Source: 66-474 sp035695065
Lineage (GTDB): Bacteria > Pseudomonadota > Gammaproteobacteria > Xanthomonadales > Rhodanobacteraceae
DNA: 64,000 bases
Assembly (NCBI GenBank): GCA_035695065.1
Contig: DASSEW010000031.1
Location: 19,944 to 83,943 of the forward strand
Direction of reading: 5' to 3'
The number at the start of each line of letters is the position of its first letter. Position 1 is the stretch's first letter. The notes beneath the pieces were generated by a model. The model searched no databases, was not told the origin of the DNA, and saw only the letters and a program-made list of their open reading frames with translations. A program made the translations under genes and the position numbers. Positions 47,782 through 57,510 of this stretch are shown piece by piece.

Positions 47782-50164
47782 CACGATTCGCCGCGCGCTG
47801 GTGGCCGCATCGCTGATCGCGTTGTCGGCCGCAACCGCGCAAGCCGCACCGCCCTCGCCCGCATCGGAAGTGAATCCATTGATCGGCAGCCGCCATGGCG
47901 GCAACACCTTTCCCGGCGCCTCGCTGCCATTCGGCATGTTGCAGTGGAGCCCGGAGAGCACCAAGGGACAGCACGATCGCACGGCCGCGCCGGGCGGCTA
48001 TCAATACGACGCCACCCGCATCCGCGGCTTCAGCCTGACGCATCTTTCCGGCACCGGCTGCGCCGGCGCCAGCGGCGACATTCCGTTCATGCCGGTCACG
48101 GTTCCGGTGACGCGTTCACCTTCGCTCGATGCCGACGACAGCCGCTACGCCAGCGACTTTTCGCATGCGGACGAACACGCCGCGCCCGGCGATTACCGCG
48201 TGCAGCTGGCGAATGGCGTCCAGGTCGAACTGAGTGCCGCGCTGCGCAGCGGCATCGCGCAATTCGACTTTCCCGCGGGCCAGCCCGCCAACCTGCTGGT
48301 GCGCGCTTCGGATTCCGAAGTCGGCAGCAGCGACGCGCAAATCCATATTGATCGCGCGGCGCGCACGATCACCGGCTCGGTCACCAGCGGCAATTTCTGC
48401 GGCTATCTCTCCAAGGCCGACCGGCGCAGCTATTACACGCTGTATTTCGTTGCGGGGTTCGACCAGCCGTTCGCCGCGACCGGCACCTGGCACGACGGCG
48501 CAGTGCATGCGGATGCCACGTCCGCGCGCGGCGGCACCGGCTACGGCGACAAGCGTTTCCTTCCCCTCGGCACCGGTTCCGGCGGCTGGGTGGGCTTCGA
48601 TGCCGGCGCCACGGTGCACGTGCGCGTGGGCATTTCCTACGTGAGTCTCGCCAACGCACGCGCCAACCTGGATGCGGAGATTCCGCAAGGCACTTCGCTT
48701 GCGCAGGTCCGCCGGCATGCACGCGACGCCTGGAACGATGCGCTCGGCCGCATCACGATCGAAGGCGGCACGCTCGACCAGCGCACGGTGTTCTATACCG
48801 CGCTCTATCACTCGTTGCTGCAGCCGACCATCTTCAGCGACGAGGACGGCGAGTACCGCGGCTTCGACCAGAAGATCCATCGCATCGAGGGCACGCAGAA
48901 AAACCAGTACGCGAATTTTTCCGGTTGGGATGTCTATCGCTCGCAGCTGCAGCTGCTGGCCTGGTTGTACCCGAAGATCGGCAGCGACGTCGCACAATCG
49001 CTCTACAACCAGGCACAACAGAATCACGGCGAATGGGACCGCTGGACGCACGCCTCCGGCGCGACGCACGTGATGAGCGGCGATCCTTCGGTGCCAGCGC
49101 TGGCGGACATCCATGCTTTCGGCGGGCACGATTTCGATTTGCATGGCGCCTACGCTTCGCTCAAACGCGCCGCCACCGTGCCGACCGCGGATGATCTCAG
49201 CGACGCGGGCTGCGCGGTCGAATGCGTCGGGCAGCGGCCTTCGCTCGATCAATGGCTGAAGCTGCACTACGTCGCGACGAAATCGCATTCATGGGGCGGT
49301 GCCGCCGAAACGCTGGAGGATGCGACGGCCGATTTCGCACTCTCGCAACTCGCACGCGCGGCAGGCGACGAGGCCGGACGCGATCAGTTCCTCGCCCGCG
49401 CCGGCTACTGGCGCAACCTCTACAACCCGCACGCCACGCCGCAGGCGGGCTACATCCAGAACCGCAACGCGGACGGCAGCTGGCCGGCCTTCAAACCGGA
49501 AAGCGACGACGGTTTCGTGGAAGCGAGCGCGGCGGTTTACTTGTGGATGGTGCCGTTCGACGTGCACGGCCTGTTCGACACGCTCGGCGGCAGGGATAAG
49601 GCGACCGCGCGACTGGATGCCTTCTTCCATACCGATGACGGCCAGTGGGCGTTGAGCGGTGCGGGCCCGTTGCACGCGGAGCTGGACAACGAACCTTCGA
49701 TCGAAACGCCGTGGCTGTACGACTTCGCCGGCCAGCCGCGGAAGACCCAGAAGGCCGTGCGCATCGTGCTCGACTCGATCTGGAAGAACGCGCCGGACGG
49801 CATCCCGGGCAACGACGACCTCGGCGAGATGTCTTCGTGGTACGTGTGGGCGGCGCTGGGCATGTATCCGGAAATCCCGGGCCGCGCCGAACTGGTGCTG
49901 GGCAGCCCGCTGTTTCCGAAGGCAGTGATCCATCGCGAGAGCGGCGACGTGGTGATCGAAGCGCCCGATGCGAATGATGCGAACTTGTATGTGCATGCGC
50001 TGACGCTGGACGGCAAGCCGCACGACCAGCCCTGGCTGCCGGCATCGTTCGCGCAACATGGCGGGCACCTGCGCTTCACGCTCGGCGCGCAGCCGGATAT
50101 GCACTGGGGCAGCGATCCGGCTAATGCGCCGCCTTCGTTCCCACCGCCGGAGCAGCGCCCATGA
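47774..50164 (+). CDS. Exported GH92 family alpha-mannosidase (second)
   Basis: 796 residues. Sec signal (1-25, ending AQAAP). GH92 marks: VNPLIGSRHGGNTFPGAS, PFGMLQWSPES, GFSLTHLSGTGCAGASGD, the acid region GGAAETLEDATADFALSQ and PGNDDLGEMSSWYVW. It differs from the first GH92 in the NTFPGA and THLSGTGC loops, closer to the subgroup with broader linkage or mannan activity, so the two probably cut different linkages. It overlaps the transporter upstream by eight bases and GH47 downstream by four. Confidence 0.93.
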   Translation: MRDTIRRALVAASLIALSAATAQAAPPSPASEVNPLIGSRHGGNTFPGASLPFGMLQWSPESTKGQHDRTAAPGGYQYDATRIRGFSLTHLSGTGCAGASGDIPFMPVTVPVTRSPSLDADDSRYASDFSHADEHAAPGDYRVQLANGVQVELSAALRSGIAQFDFPAGQPANLLVRASDSEVGSSDAQIHIDRAARTITGSVTSGNFCGYLSKADRRSYYTLYFVAGFDQPFAATGTWHDGAVHADATSARGGTGYGDKRFLPLGTGSGGWVGFDAGATVHVRVGISYVSLANARANLDAEIPQGTSLAQVRRHARDAWNDALGRITIEGGTLDQRTVFYTALYHSLLQPTIFSDEDGEYRGFDQKIHRIEGTQKNQYANFSGWDVYRSQLQLLAWLYPKIGSDVAQSLYNQAQQNHGEWDRWTHASGATHVMSGDPSVPALADIHAFGGHDFDLHGAYASLKRAATVPTADDLSDAGCAVECVGQRPSLDQWLKLHYVATKSHSWGGAAETLEDATADFALSQLARAAGDEAGRDQFLARAGYWRNLYNPHATPQAGYIQNRNADGSWPAFKPESDDGFVEASAAVYLWMVPFDVHGLFDTLGGRDKATARLDAFFHTDDGQWALSGAGPLHAELDNEPSIETPWLYDFAGQPRKTQKAVRIVLDSIWKNAPDGIPGNDDLGEMSSWYVWAALGMYPEIPGRAELVLGSPLFPKAVIHRESGDVVIEAPDANDANLYVHALTLDGKPHDQPWLPASFAQHGGHLRFTLGAQPDMHWGSDPANAPPSFPPPEQRP

Positions 50165-51552
50165 ACCATGTCGCACGTCGCACGATCGTCCTGCTGGCTG
50201 CACTGATGTTTGGCGCCGCGGCTTCAGCGCAGCCCGCACCGAAACAATCCACGCCGGTGGACTCCACCGCAATGGCCGCACGCGTCAAGACCGAATTCCT
50301 GCACGGCTGGGACAACTACAAGCGCTATGCCTGGGGCCACGACGAGCTGCAACCGCTGAGCAGGACGCCGCACGACTGGTACGGCCAGTCGCTGCTGATG
50401 ACGCCGGTGGACGCGCTGGACACGCTGGTGCTGATGGGCCTGAAGAAAGACGCCGACGAGGATCGCGCGCTGATCGATGCGAAGCTCGACTTCGACAAGG
50501 ACATCTATGTCAAGAATTTCGAGATCACCATCCGCCTGCTTGGCGGATTGCTGTCCGGCTACCAGCTCACCGGCGATCCAGCATTGCTGTACAAGGCGCA
50601 GGATCTCGGCACGCGCCTGCTGCCGGTATTCGATTCGCCCACCGGCTTGCCGTACGTCTACGTCAACCTGAAAACCGGCAAGACCCGCGGCACCGATTCA
50701 AACCCGGCCGAAACGGGCACGCTGCTGCTGGAGTTCGGCACGCTGTCGAAGCTCACCGGCAATCCGGTGTTCTACGACAAGGCCAAGCGCGCGCTGGTCG
50801 AGACGTACAAGCGCACCTCGAAGATCGGTCTGGTCGGCGTCGGCCTCGACGTCGAGACCGGCAAGTGGACCGACACCGATGCCAGCATCAGCGGCGGCAT
50901 CGACAGCTATTACGAATATCTCTGGAAATGCTGGCGGCTGTTCGGCGACAAGGATTGCCTGGCCATGTGGAAGGCCAGCATTCCTGCCGTGAACAAATAT
51001 CTTGCAGACGACGTAAACGGCGAACTCTGGTACGGCCACGCCGACATGAACACCGGCAAGCGCACCGCGACCGATTACGGCGCGCTGGATGCGTATTTCC
51101 CGGCGCTGATGGCGCTGTCGGGTGACGTGCCGCGCGCCGCGCGGCTGCAGGATTCCTCGTTCAAGATGTGGAATCTCTACGGCATCGAGCCCGAGGTGCT
51201 GAATTACCGCACGATGAAAGTGGATTACGATGGCTACGCGCTGCGGCCGGAGATCGTGGAATCCACGTACTACCTGTACCACTTCACGCACGATCCGAAA
51301 TACCTCGCGATGGGCCGCACAATGTTCGACGACTTCGTGAAGTATTGCCGCACCGATGCGGGCTATGCCGCCCTGAAGAGCGTGATCACGAAGCAGAAGC
51401 GCGACGACATGGAAAGCTTCGTCTTCGCCGAAACCTTCAAGTACTACTACCTGCTGTTCGATCCGAAGGCACTGGATTTCGACGCGGTCACCTTCAACAC
51501 CGAGGCGCATCCGCTTCGGCGGACCTGGGCCGTGGCCACCAACACGCATTGA
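50161..51552 (+). CDS. Exported GH47 family alpha-1,2-mannosidase
   Basis: 463 residues. Sec signal (1-23, ending ASAQ). All GH47 catalytic and calcium residues are visible: E121 in KNFEITIRLLGG, D248 in GGIDSYYEYLW, E364 and E367 in LRPEIVEST, SFVFAETFKYYYLLF, and the calcium-binding T447 in FNTEAHPLRR. GH47 is the class I mannosidase of ER and Golgi N-glycan trimming, present in few bacteria. The length is that of the bare catalytic domain. Overlaps the GH92 stop by four bases (ATGA). Confidence 0.93.
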   Translation: MNHVARRTIVLLAALMFGAAASAQPAPKQSTPVDSTAMAARVKTEFLHGWDNYKRYAWGHDELQPLSRTPHDWYGQSLLMTPVDALDTLVLMGLKKDADEDRALIDAKLDFDKDIYVKNFEITIRLLGGLLSGYQLTGDPALLYKAQDLGTRLLPVFDSPTGLPYVYVNLKTGKTRGTDSNPAETGTLLLEFGTLSKLTGNPVFYDKAKRALVETYKRTSKIGLVGVGLDVETGKWTDTDASISGGIDSYYEYLWKCWRLFGDKDCLAMWKASIPAVNKYLADDVNGELWYGHADMNTGKRTATDYGALDAYFPALMALSGDVPRAARLQDSSFKMWNLYGIEPEVLNYRTMKVDYDGYALRPEIVESTYYLYHFTHDPKYLAMGRTMFDDFVKYCRTDAGYAALKSVITKQKRDDMESFVFAETFKYYYLLFDPKALDFDAVTFNTEAHPLRRTWAVATNTH

Positions 51553-51749
51553 GCGGCGATGCGAACGGGAAAAGTCCGGCGGGTCTCATACTCCGCCAGG
51601 ATCCCGAACGGCATTACGAACGCCATGGGCGAACCCGCCCGGCGCGAACGTATGATTTGGCGCTTGGCCGCTCCGCACGTTGATCATCGCGTGCATCGGC
51701 GCTGCGCTGCGCGAGTGGAGTTGATTCGCGTCAGCGCTCGGGGAAATCC

Positions 51750-54700
51750 ATGTTGTCGAAATCTTCCGGAGGGGTCGTGAAAAATTCCCGGGTCATTGCA
51801 ACGCTGGCGCTGGCAGCGCTCGGCATTTGCGCATTCGGTGCACTGGCGCAAACGCCCACACCGGCATCGGCGCCGGACGCGAAATTCTTCTCGCAGATGC
51901 AGTGGCGCGCGATCGGACCGATGCGCGGCGGCCGCATGCGCGCGCTGGACGGCGTGGCCAGCCAGCCGAACGTGTTCTACGCCGGCGCCGACAACGGCGG
52001 CGTGTGGAAATCCACCGACTACGGCGAGAGCTGGTTTCCCATTTTCGATTCCCAGCCCACCGGCTCGATCGGCGCGATCGCGGTCGCGCCTTCCGACCCC
52101 AACATCATCTACGTCGGCAGCGGCGAGGGCATCATCCGTCCCGACGGCACCATCGGCGACGGTATGTACAAGTCCACCGATGCCGGCAAGACCTGGACGC
52201 ATCTCGGCCTGCGCGACACCCAGAAGATCTCGCAGGTGATCGTGGATCCGCACGATCCGGACCGGCTGTTCGTCGCCGCGATCGGCCATCCGTACGGACC
52301 GAACGAAGAGCGCGGCATCTTCCGCTCGACCGATGGCGGCAAGACCTTCCAGAAGGTGCTGTACAAGGACGCATATACCAGCGGCGAGGACGTGGATTTC
52401 GATCCGTCCAATCCGCAGATCGTGTACGCGACCTTGTGGCAGCAACAGCAGGCGCCGTGGGAAAACGGCTCGTTCGAAGGCACCTCCGGCGGCCTGTTCA
52501 AGTCCACCGACGGCGGCAGTACCTGGAAGCCGATCGGCACCGGCCTGCCGAAGGTGATACAGATGGCAGTGGCGGTGGCGCCGAGCGACCCGCAACGCCT
52601 GTATGCGAGCGTGGCGAGCGAGGGCAAGGTCGGCATCTACCGCTCCAATGATGGCGGCGCGAGCTGGACCAAGGCCACCGACGACAAGCGCCCCGCCGCG
52701 CGCATCGGCGGCGGCGACCTGCCGACGCTGGCGGTGGATCCGAAGAATCCCGACGTCGTCTACAGCAACACGCCGGTGCTCTGGAAATCCGCCGACGCGG
52801 GCAAGACCTGGACCGCTTTCCGCGGCGCGCCGGGCGGCGACGACTACCAGCAGACCTGGATCAACCCCAACGATCCCTCGATCCTGCTGGTGACTTCGGA
52901 CCAGGGCGCGATCGTCACCGTCAACGACGGCAAGAGCTGGAGCTCCTGGTACAACCAGCCGACCGCGGCGATGTACAAGGTCGGTACCGACAACGCATGG
53001 CCCTACCGCGTCTGCGGCGGCCAGCAGGACAGCGGTTCGGCCTGCGTGTCCAGCCGCGGCAACGACGGCGAGATCACCGCGCACGACTGGCATCCGGCCG
53101 GCATCGAGGAATACGGCGCGGCCGCGCCCGATCCACTGGATCCGGACATCGTCTATGGCGGCAAGGTCACGCGCTACGACCGCCGCACCGGCCAGATCGC
53201 CGACGTCGGGCCGAAGGCGCTGCGCGGCGACAAGGATTACCGCGTGCTGCGCACGATGCCGCTCCAGTTTTCGCCGATCGATCCGCACCTGCTGTACTTC
53301 GCTTCCAACGTGGTGTGGACCACGCGCGACGGCGGCCAGCACTGGCAGCAGATCAGCCCGGACCTCACCCGGCACGGCGACTGGAAAGTGCCGGCCAGCA
53401 CCGGCAAGTACGCCGACACGAAGGCTGCCAAACCGAGCGATCGCGGGGTGGTGTACGCGCTGGCGCCCTCGCCGCTCGACATCAACCGCATCTGGGCCGG
53501 GACCGACGACGGCCTGATCCAGTTGACCACCGATGGCGGCAAGACCTGGAAGAACGTCACGCCGAAACAGATGAAGCCGTGGTGGAAGGTGTTCGCGATG
53601 GACGCCAGCCACTTCGATCCGGGCACCGCCTACGCCGCGATCAATACGTTGCGGCTGGACGACATGCGCCCGCATCTGTTCCGCACCCGCGACGGCGGCA
53701 AGACCTGGACGGAAATCGACAACGGCATCGCCGACGGCGCGGTGACCAACGTGATCCGTGAGGATCCGAAAACCCGCGGCCTGCTGTTCGCCGGTTCCGA
53801 GACGCAGACGTGGGTGTCGTTCGACGACGGCGACCACTGGCAGTCGCTGCGGCTCAACATGCCGGCGATTTCGGTGCGCGATCTGCAGGTGAAGGACGAC
53901 GACCTGGTCGCCGCTACGCATGGCCGCGGCTACTGGATCCTGGACGACATCACGCCGCTGCGGCAGATCAATGCGCAGACGGCACGCGCACCGGTCACGC
54001 TGTATCGCCCGGAACTCGCCACCCGCGTGCGCTGGGGCATGAATCCGCCGACGCCTTGGCGCGTGCCCGCCACCGACAACCCGCCGCCCGGCGCGATCAT
54101 CGACTACTACCTCGCCGGCGACGCGCACGCGGTCACGCTGGACATCCTGGATGCGAACGGCAAGCTGGTGCGGCATTACGCCAGCAGCGACGCGGTCAAG
54201 CCGATCGATCCGGACAAGCTGGACATCCCGCCGTGGTGGCCGCGGCCGCCGCAGTCACTGTCCGCGCGGGCCGGCGAACACCGTTTCCTGTGGGACATGC
54301 ACTACGCGCCGGTCCCGGGCCTCACCCCGATGATCGCCTACGACGAAGCGGTGGTGAACCAGACGCCGCAAGCCGCGACTTCGCCGTGGGTGATGCCGGG
54401 CCAGTACACCGTCAAGCTGACCGTGGACGGGCGCAGCTTCACGCAACCGCTGGCGGTGCGCATGGATCCGCGCGTGCAGACTTCCAGCGCCGATCTGCAG
54501 AAGCAGTTCGATGCATCCATGCACGCCTACGACGAAACGGTCGGCGCGGTCGAAGCGCTCGGCCAGATCCGCGACCTGCAGAAGCAGTTGCAGGCGCGGC
54601 AGGCGAAGGCGCACTCGTCCGACAAGACCGCGACGGATTACGCGAAGCAGCTCGAAGCGCTCGCCGGACCATTGCCGAAAGAGGAATCGGACTTCCCCGA

Positions 54701-54995
54701 CTTCCGCGGGCCGCCGACGCTCGACACGCTGGCATGGTCGCTGCGCATGGTGATGGGCAGCATGCAGAACGCCGACAAGGCGCCGACCGACGCGGACATC
54801 GCGGCACTCGACAAGACCAGCCGATCACTGGACGACATGCTGGCGCGCTGGAAGCAACTCCAGGGACAACCGCTCGCCGACGTCAATGCACGGCTGCAAC
54901 GCGCGAACCTCGCAGTGGTCGCCGTGCACCGCGACGCACCGCCGCCGCCATATTGGGACGAGCAGTGGATCACCACCGACAAGGACGATCAGTAA
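51750..54995 (+). CDS. Exported BNR/sortilin-like beta-propeller protein
   Basis: 1081 residues. Sec signal (about 10-33), then a large beta-propeller region (about 45-750) rich in Asp-box/BNR motifs (STDxGxTW types: GVWKSTDYGESW, GMYKSTDAGKTW, GIFRSTDGGKTF, LTTDGGKTWKN), as in the VPS10/sortilin and sialidase-like families. A C-terminal part (about 760-1081) has Ig-like strands (LDILDANGKLVRHY, FLWDMHY) and a long helical tail. Related proteins are annotated as glycosyl hydrolases but rarely tested. ATG 51750 has GGGGA upstream; GTG 51777 after GGAGGGG is an alternative that trims nine residues. Confidence 0.85.
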   Translation: MLSKSSGGVVKNSRVIATLALAALGICAFGALAQTPTPASAPDAKFFSQMQWRAIGPMRGGRMRALDGVASQPNVFYAGADNGGVWKSTDYGESWFPIFDSQPTGSIGAIAVAPSDPNIIYVGSGEGIIRPDGTIGDGMYKSTDAGKTWTHLGLRDTQKISQVIVDPHDPDRLFVAAIGHPYGPNEERGIFRSTDGGKTFQKVLYKDAYTSGEDVDFDPSNPQIVYATLWQQQQAPWENGSFEGTSGGLFKSTDGGSTWKPIGTGLPKVIQMAVAVAPSDPQRLYASVASEGKVGIYRSNDGGASWTKATDDKRPAARIGGGDLPTLAVDPKNPDVVYSNTPVLWKSADAGKTWTAFRGAPGGDDYQQTWINPNDPSILLVTSDQGAIVTVNDGKSWSSWYNQPTAAMYKVGTDNAWPYRVCGGQQDSGSACVSSRGNDGEITAHDWHPAGIEEYGAAAPDPLDPDIVYGGKVTRYDRRTGQIADVGPKALRGDKDYRVLRTMPLQFSPIDPHLLYFASNVVWTTRDGGQHWQQISPDLTRHGDWKVPASTGKYADTKAAKPSDRGVVYALAPSPLDINRIWAGTDDGLIQLTTDGGKTWKNVTPKQMKPWWKVFAMDASHFDPGTAYAAINTLRLDDMRPHLFRTRDGGKTWTEIDNGIADGAVTNVIREDPKTRGLLFAGSETQTWVSFDDGDHWQSLRLNMPAISVRDLQVKDDDLVAATHGRGYWILDDITPLRQINAQTARAPVTLYRPELATRVRWGMNPPTPWRVPATDNPPPGAIIDYYLAGDAHAVTLDILDANGKLVRHYASSDAVKPIDPDKLDIPPWWPRPPQSLSARAGEHRFLWDMHYAPVPGLTPMIAYDEAVVNQTPQAATSPWVMPGQYTVKLTVDGRSFTQPLAVRMDPRVQTSSADLQKQFDASMHAYDETVGAVEALGQIRDLQKQLQARQAKAHSSDKTATDYAKQLEALAGPLPKEESDFPDFRGPPTLDTLAWSLRMVMGSMQNADKAPTDADIAALDKTSRSLDDMLARWKQLQGQPLADVNARLQRANLAVVAVHRDAPPPPYWDEQWITTDKDDQ

Positions 54996-55150
54996 CTGCG
55001 CCGACGTGCCGGATCACGCCGCGTGGAGCGGGTGATCCGGCACGGTGCGCCTTCCATGCAAGGGCACCCGCAGCCGCGTGACCGCCCGCACTTCCCTTGG
55101 CGCGCGCTTGCGGGTATGAGTGCATGACGCGTCCATCGGGGGAGAAGGTC

Positions 55151-57349
55151 ATGCAGCGTGTCGTGCGTCGCGTTCGTCTGATCGCGTTTGTATTCGCGGT
55201 TGCCTTAGTCGCTCCGCTGGCATCTGCAGCGCCGGATCAAATCTCTGCCGCCGCGAACGATTCGCACACCGGCAGTTTCACGCTGCAACAGGTGCTCGAC
55301 TACCCGTTCCCGTCCGGCCTTGCTTCCTCCGAACGCGGCGATCGCATCGCCTGGGTCATCGACCTGCGCGGCGCGCGCAATGTCTGGGTCGCGCAGGCGC
55401 CGGCATTCAAGCCCCGCCAGCTCACGCATTTCACCGAAGACGACGGACAGGAGATCACGCAGCTCACGTTCTCGCCCTCGGGCGACGCGCTGGTGTTCGT
55501 GCGTGGTGGTGACCACGACGCCAACTGGCCGGACAAACTCGCGCCCGATCCCGATTCGAACACGATCGAACCGAAAGCGATGCTGTGGGCCGTGCGGCTG
55601 CCGGACGGCACCGTGCACGAAATCACGGAAGGCGATGCACCGGCGATCTCGGCGCAAGGCAAGCTCGCGTACGTGAAGGACGATCAGGTCTGGACGGTTG
55701 CACTGGACTATCGTGGCGACGCGAAACATCCGGACAAGGACAAGAACGGAGCGCCGAAGCGGCTGTTCTTCGACCGCGGCAAGGACGGCGAGCTGCAATG
55801 GTCGCCGGACGGCACCCGACTCGCGTTTGTCTCGGGTCGCGACGACCACGCCTTCATCGGCGTGTACAGCGACGCAAATTCTTCGATCGAGTACCTCGCG
55901 CCCAGCACCGGACGCGACGGTTCGCCGCGCTGGTCGCCTGACGGCACGCGCATCGCTTTCACGCGCCTGCCCGGCCGCGGCGGCGCGCCCGAACCGCTGC
56001 TGCAGCAGGTACCGCATCCGTGGTCCGTCTGGACGGCAGACGTCGCGAGCGGCAATGGCCAGCGCGTGTGGCAAAGCCCGGACACGCTGGTCGGTTCGTA
56101 TCCGGAAACCGCGGGCGAAGCGAATTTGAATTGGGCCGCGGGCGATCGCCTTGTGTTCCTCTCCGATCTCGACGGCTGGCCGCATCTGTATTCGATTGCC
56201 GCGAGCGGCGGCGAACCGCTCTTGCTGACGCCCGGCCACTTCATGGTCGAGGACGTCGCGCTCAGCCGCGACAAGCGTTCGCTGGTCTACAGCGCGAACA
56301 CGGGCTCGACCAAAGACGACGACGATCGCCGTCATCTGTTCGAAGTGCCCGTGGATGCGGCACAGCCGCGCGAACTCACCCCCGGCGACGGCCTGCAATG
56401 GACGCCAGTAGTGGCCGGTGAAAACACAATCGCCTTCATTGATGCCGGCGCGCAACAACCGCCACTGGTGGCTGCGATGCGTGTCGACGGCAGCGATCGT
56501 CATCTGCTGCAGCCGGATCTGGTGCCGAACGATTTTCCGTCCGCGCAGTTGATCACGCCGAAATCGGTGAGCTTCACCGCCGCGGACGGCACGCTGGTGC
56601 ACGGCCAGCTGTTCCGCGCCGGCAATGCTGGCGCGAACCAGCCGGGCGTGATCTTCGTGCACGGCGGACCGCCGCGGCAGATGCTGCTCGGCTGGCACTA
56701 CATGGATTACTACAGCAACAGCTACGCGGTGAACCAGTACCTCGCCGCGCACGGCTTCACCGTGCTGTCGGTGAATTACCGGCTCGGCATCGGCTACGGC
56801 CACGCCTTCCATAATCCTGACCACTCCGGCCCCACCGGCGCGTCCGAATACCAGGACGTACTGGCCGGCGCCACCTTCCTGCAGCACGCGGACGGCGTGG
56901 ACGCGCAGCGCATCGGCATCTGGGGCGGTTCCTACGGCGGCTATCTCACCGCGCTGGGGCTCGCGCGCAATTCCGACATCTTCAAGGCCGGCGTCGACAT
57001 GCACGGCGTGCACGACTGGTCGCGCTTCATCGACCTGTGGTTCGGCAAGCCGGAGGCGCGCTACGAACAGGGCGACCGCAAGGAAGCGATGAAAGTGGCG
57101 TGGGAATCCTCGCCGGACGCCGACGTCGCCTCATGGAAATCGCCGGTGCTGCTGATCCAGGGCGACGACGACCGCAACGTGCATTTCTTCCAGACCGTGG
57201 ACCTCGCGCGGCGCCTGCAAAAGCAGGGCGTGCCCTACGAGGAACTGGTGCTGCCCAACGAAATCCACGGCTTCCTGCGCCACGCGTCGTGGCTGAAGGC
57301 GGATCAGGCGACGATTGAGTTCCTGAAGAAGAAATTGGGAGGCGGTTAG
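55151..57349 (+). CDS. Exported S9 family prolyl oligopeptidase-like peptidase
   Basis: 732 residues. Sec signal (1-23, ending LASAA). N-terminal beta-propeller with TolB/WD-like repeats (LTFSPSGDALVF, LQWSPDGTRLAF, PRWSPDGTRIAF), then the alpha/beta-hydrolase domain with the nucleophile in GGSYGGYLTALG (about residue 594), Asp in IQGDDDRNVHFF and His in LPNEIHGFL. A dipeptidyl- or acylaminoacyl-peptidase type. ATG 55151 follows GGAGAAGG and begins the signal peptide; upstream in-frame ATGs only add a non-signal leader. Last gene of the hydrolase island. Confidence 0.92.
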   Translation: MQRVVRRVRLIAFVFAVALVAPLASAAPDQISAAANDSHTGSFTLQQVLDYPFPSGLASSERGDRIAWVIDLRGARNVWVAQAPAFKPRQLTHFTEDDGQEITQLTFSPSGDALVFVRGGDHDANWPDKLAPDPDSNTIEPKAMLWAVRLPDGTVHEITEGDAPAISAQGKLAYVKDDQVWTVALDYRGDAKHPDKDKNGAPKRLFFDRGKDGELQWSPDGTRLAFVSGRDDHAFIGVYSDANSSIEYLAPSTGRDGSPRWSPDGTRIAFTRLPGRGGAPEPLLQQVPHPWSVWTADVASGNGQRVWQSPDTLVGSYPETAGEANLNWAAGDRLVFLSDLDGWPHLYSIAASGGEPLLLTPGHFMVEDVALSRDKRSLVYSANTGSTKDDDDRRHLFEVPVDAAQPRELTPGDGLQWTPVVAGENTIAFIDAGAQQPPLVAAMRVDGSDRHLLQPDLVPNDFPSAQLITPKSVSFTAADGTLVHGQLFRAGNAGANQPGVIFVHGGPPRQMLLGWHYMDYYSNSYAVNQYLAAHGFTVLSVNYRLGIGYGHAFHNPDHSGPTGASEYQDVLAGATFLQHADGVDAQRIGIWGGSYGGYLTALGLARNSDIFKAGVDMHGVHDWSRFIDLWFGKPEARYEQGDRKEAMKVAWESSPDADVASWKSPVLLIQGDDDRNVHFFQTVDLARRLQKQGVPYEELVLPNEIHGFLRHASWLKADQATIEFLKKKLGGG

Positions 57350-57375
57350 CGCAGGAATCCACGATCTGCGTTGCC

Positions 57376-57474
57376 GCCATCCCGGCGCGCGCCGGAACCC
57401 GGTGACATTGATACAAGGAAGGCACTGGGTTCCGGGTTCACTTTTCCGATCCGGAAAAGTGCCCCGGAATGACG
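57376..57474. repeat. Inverted repeat with CATCCCGG/CCGGAATGACG ends, copy C
   Basis: Between the S9 peptidase stop and ssb. Outer arms CCATCCCGG and CCCCGGAATGACG, middle arms GGAACCCGGTG and CACTGGGTTCC, and an inner perfect hairpin CACTTTTCCG/CGGAAAAGTG (57439-57448 and 57452-57461). Related to the copies at 43829 and 60164. May serve as the 3' end for both convergent genes. Confidence 0.6.
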
Positions 57475-57510
57475 CCCGGGTTTCACGCCGTTCGAGTGCC
57501 TACTCCACCT

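Noticed and set aside
51684..54176. 830-codon open frame on the minus strand
   Set aside because: Fully antisense to the BNR/sortilin-like gene, which has a signal peptide and repeated motifs; the minus frame shows no domain.
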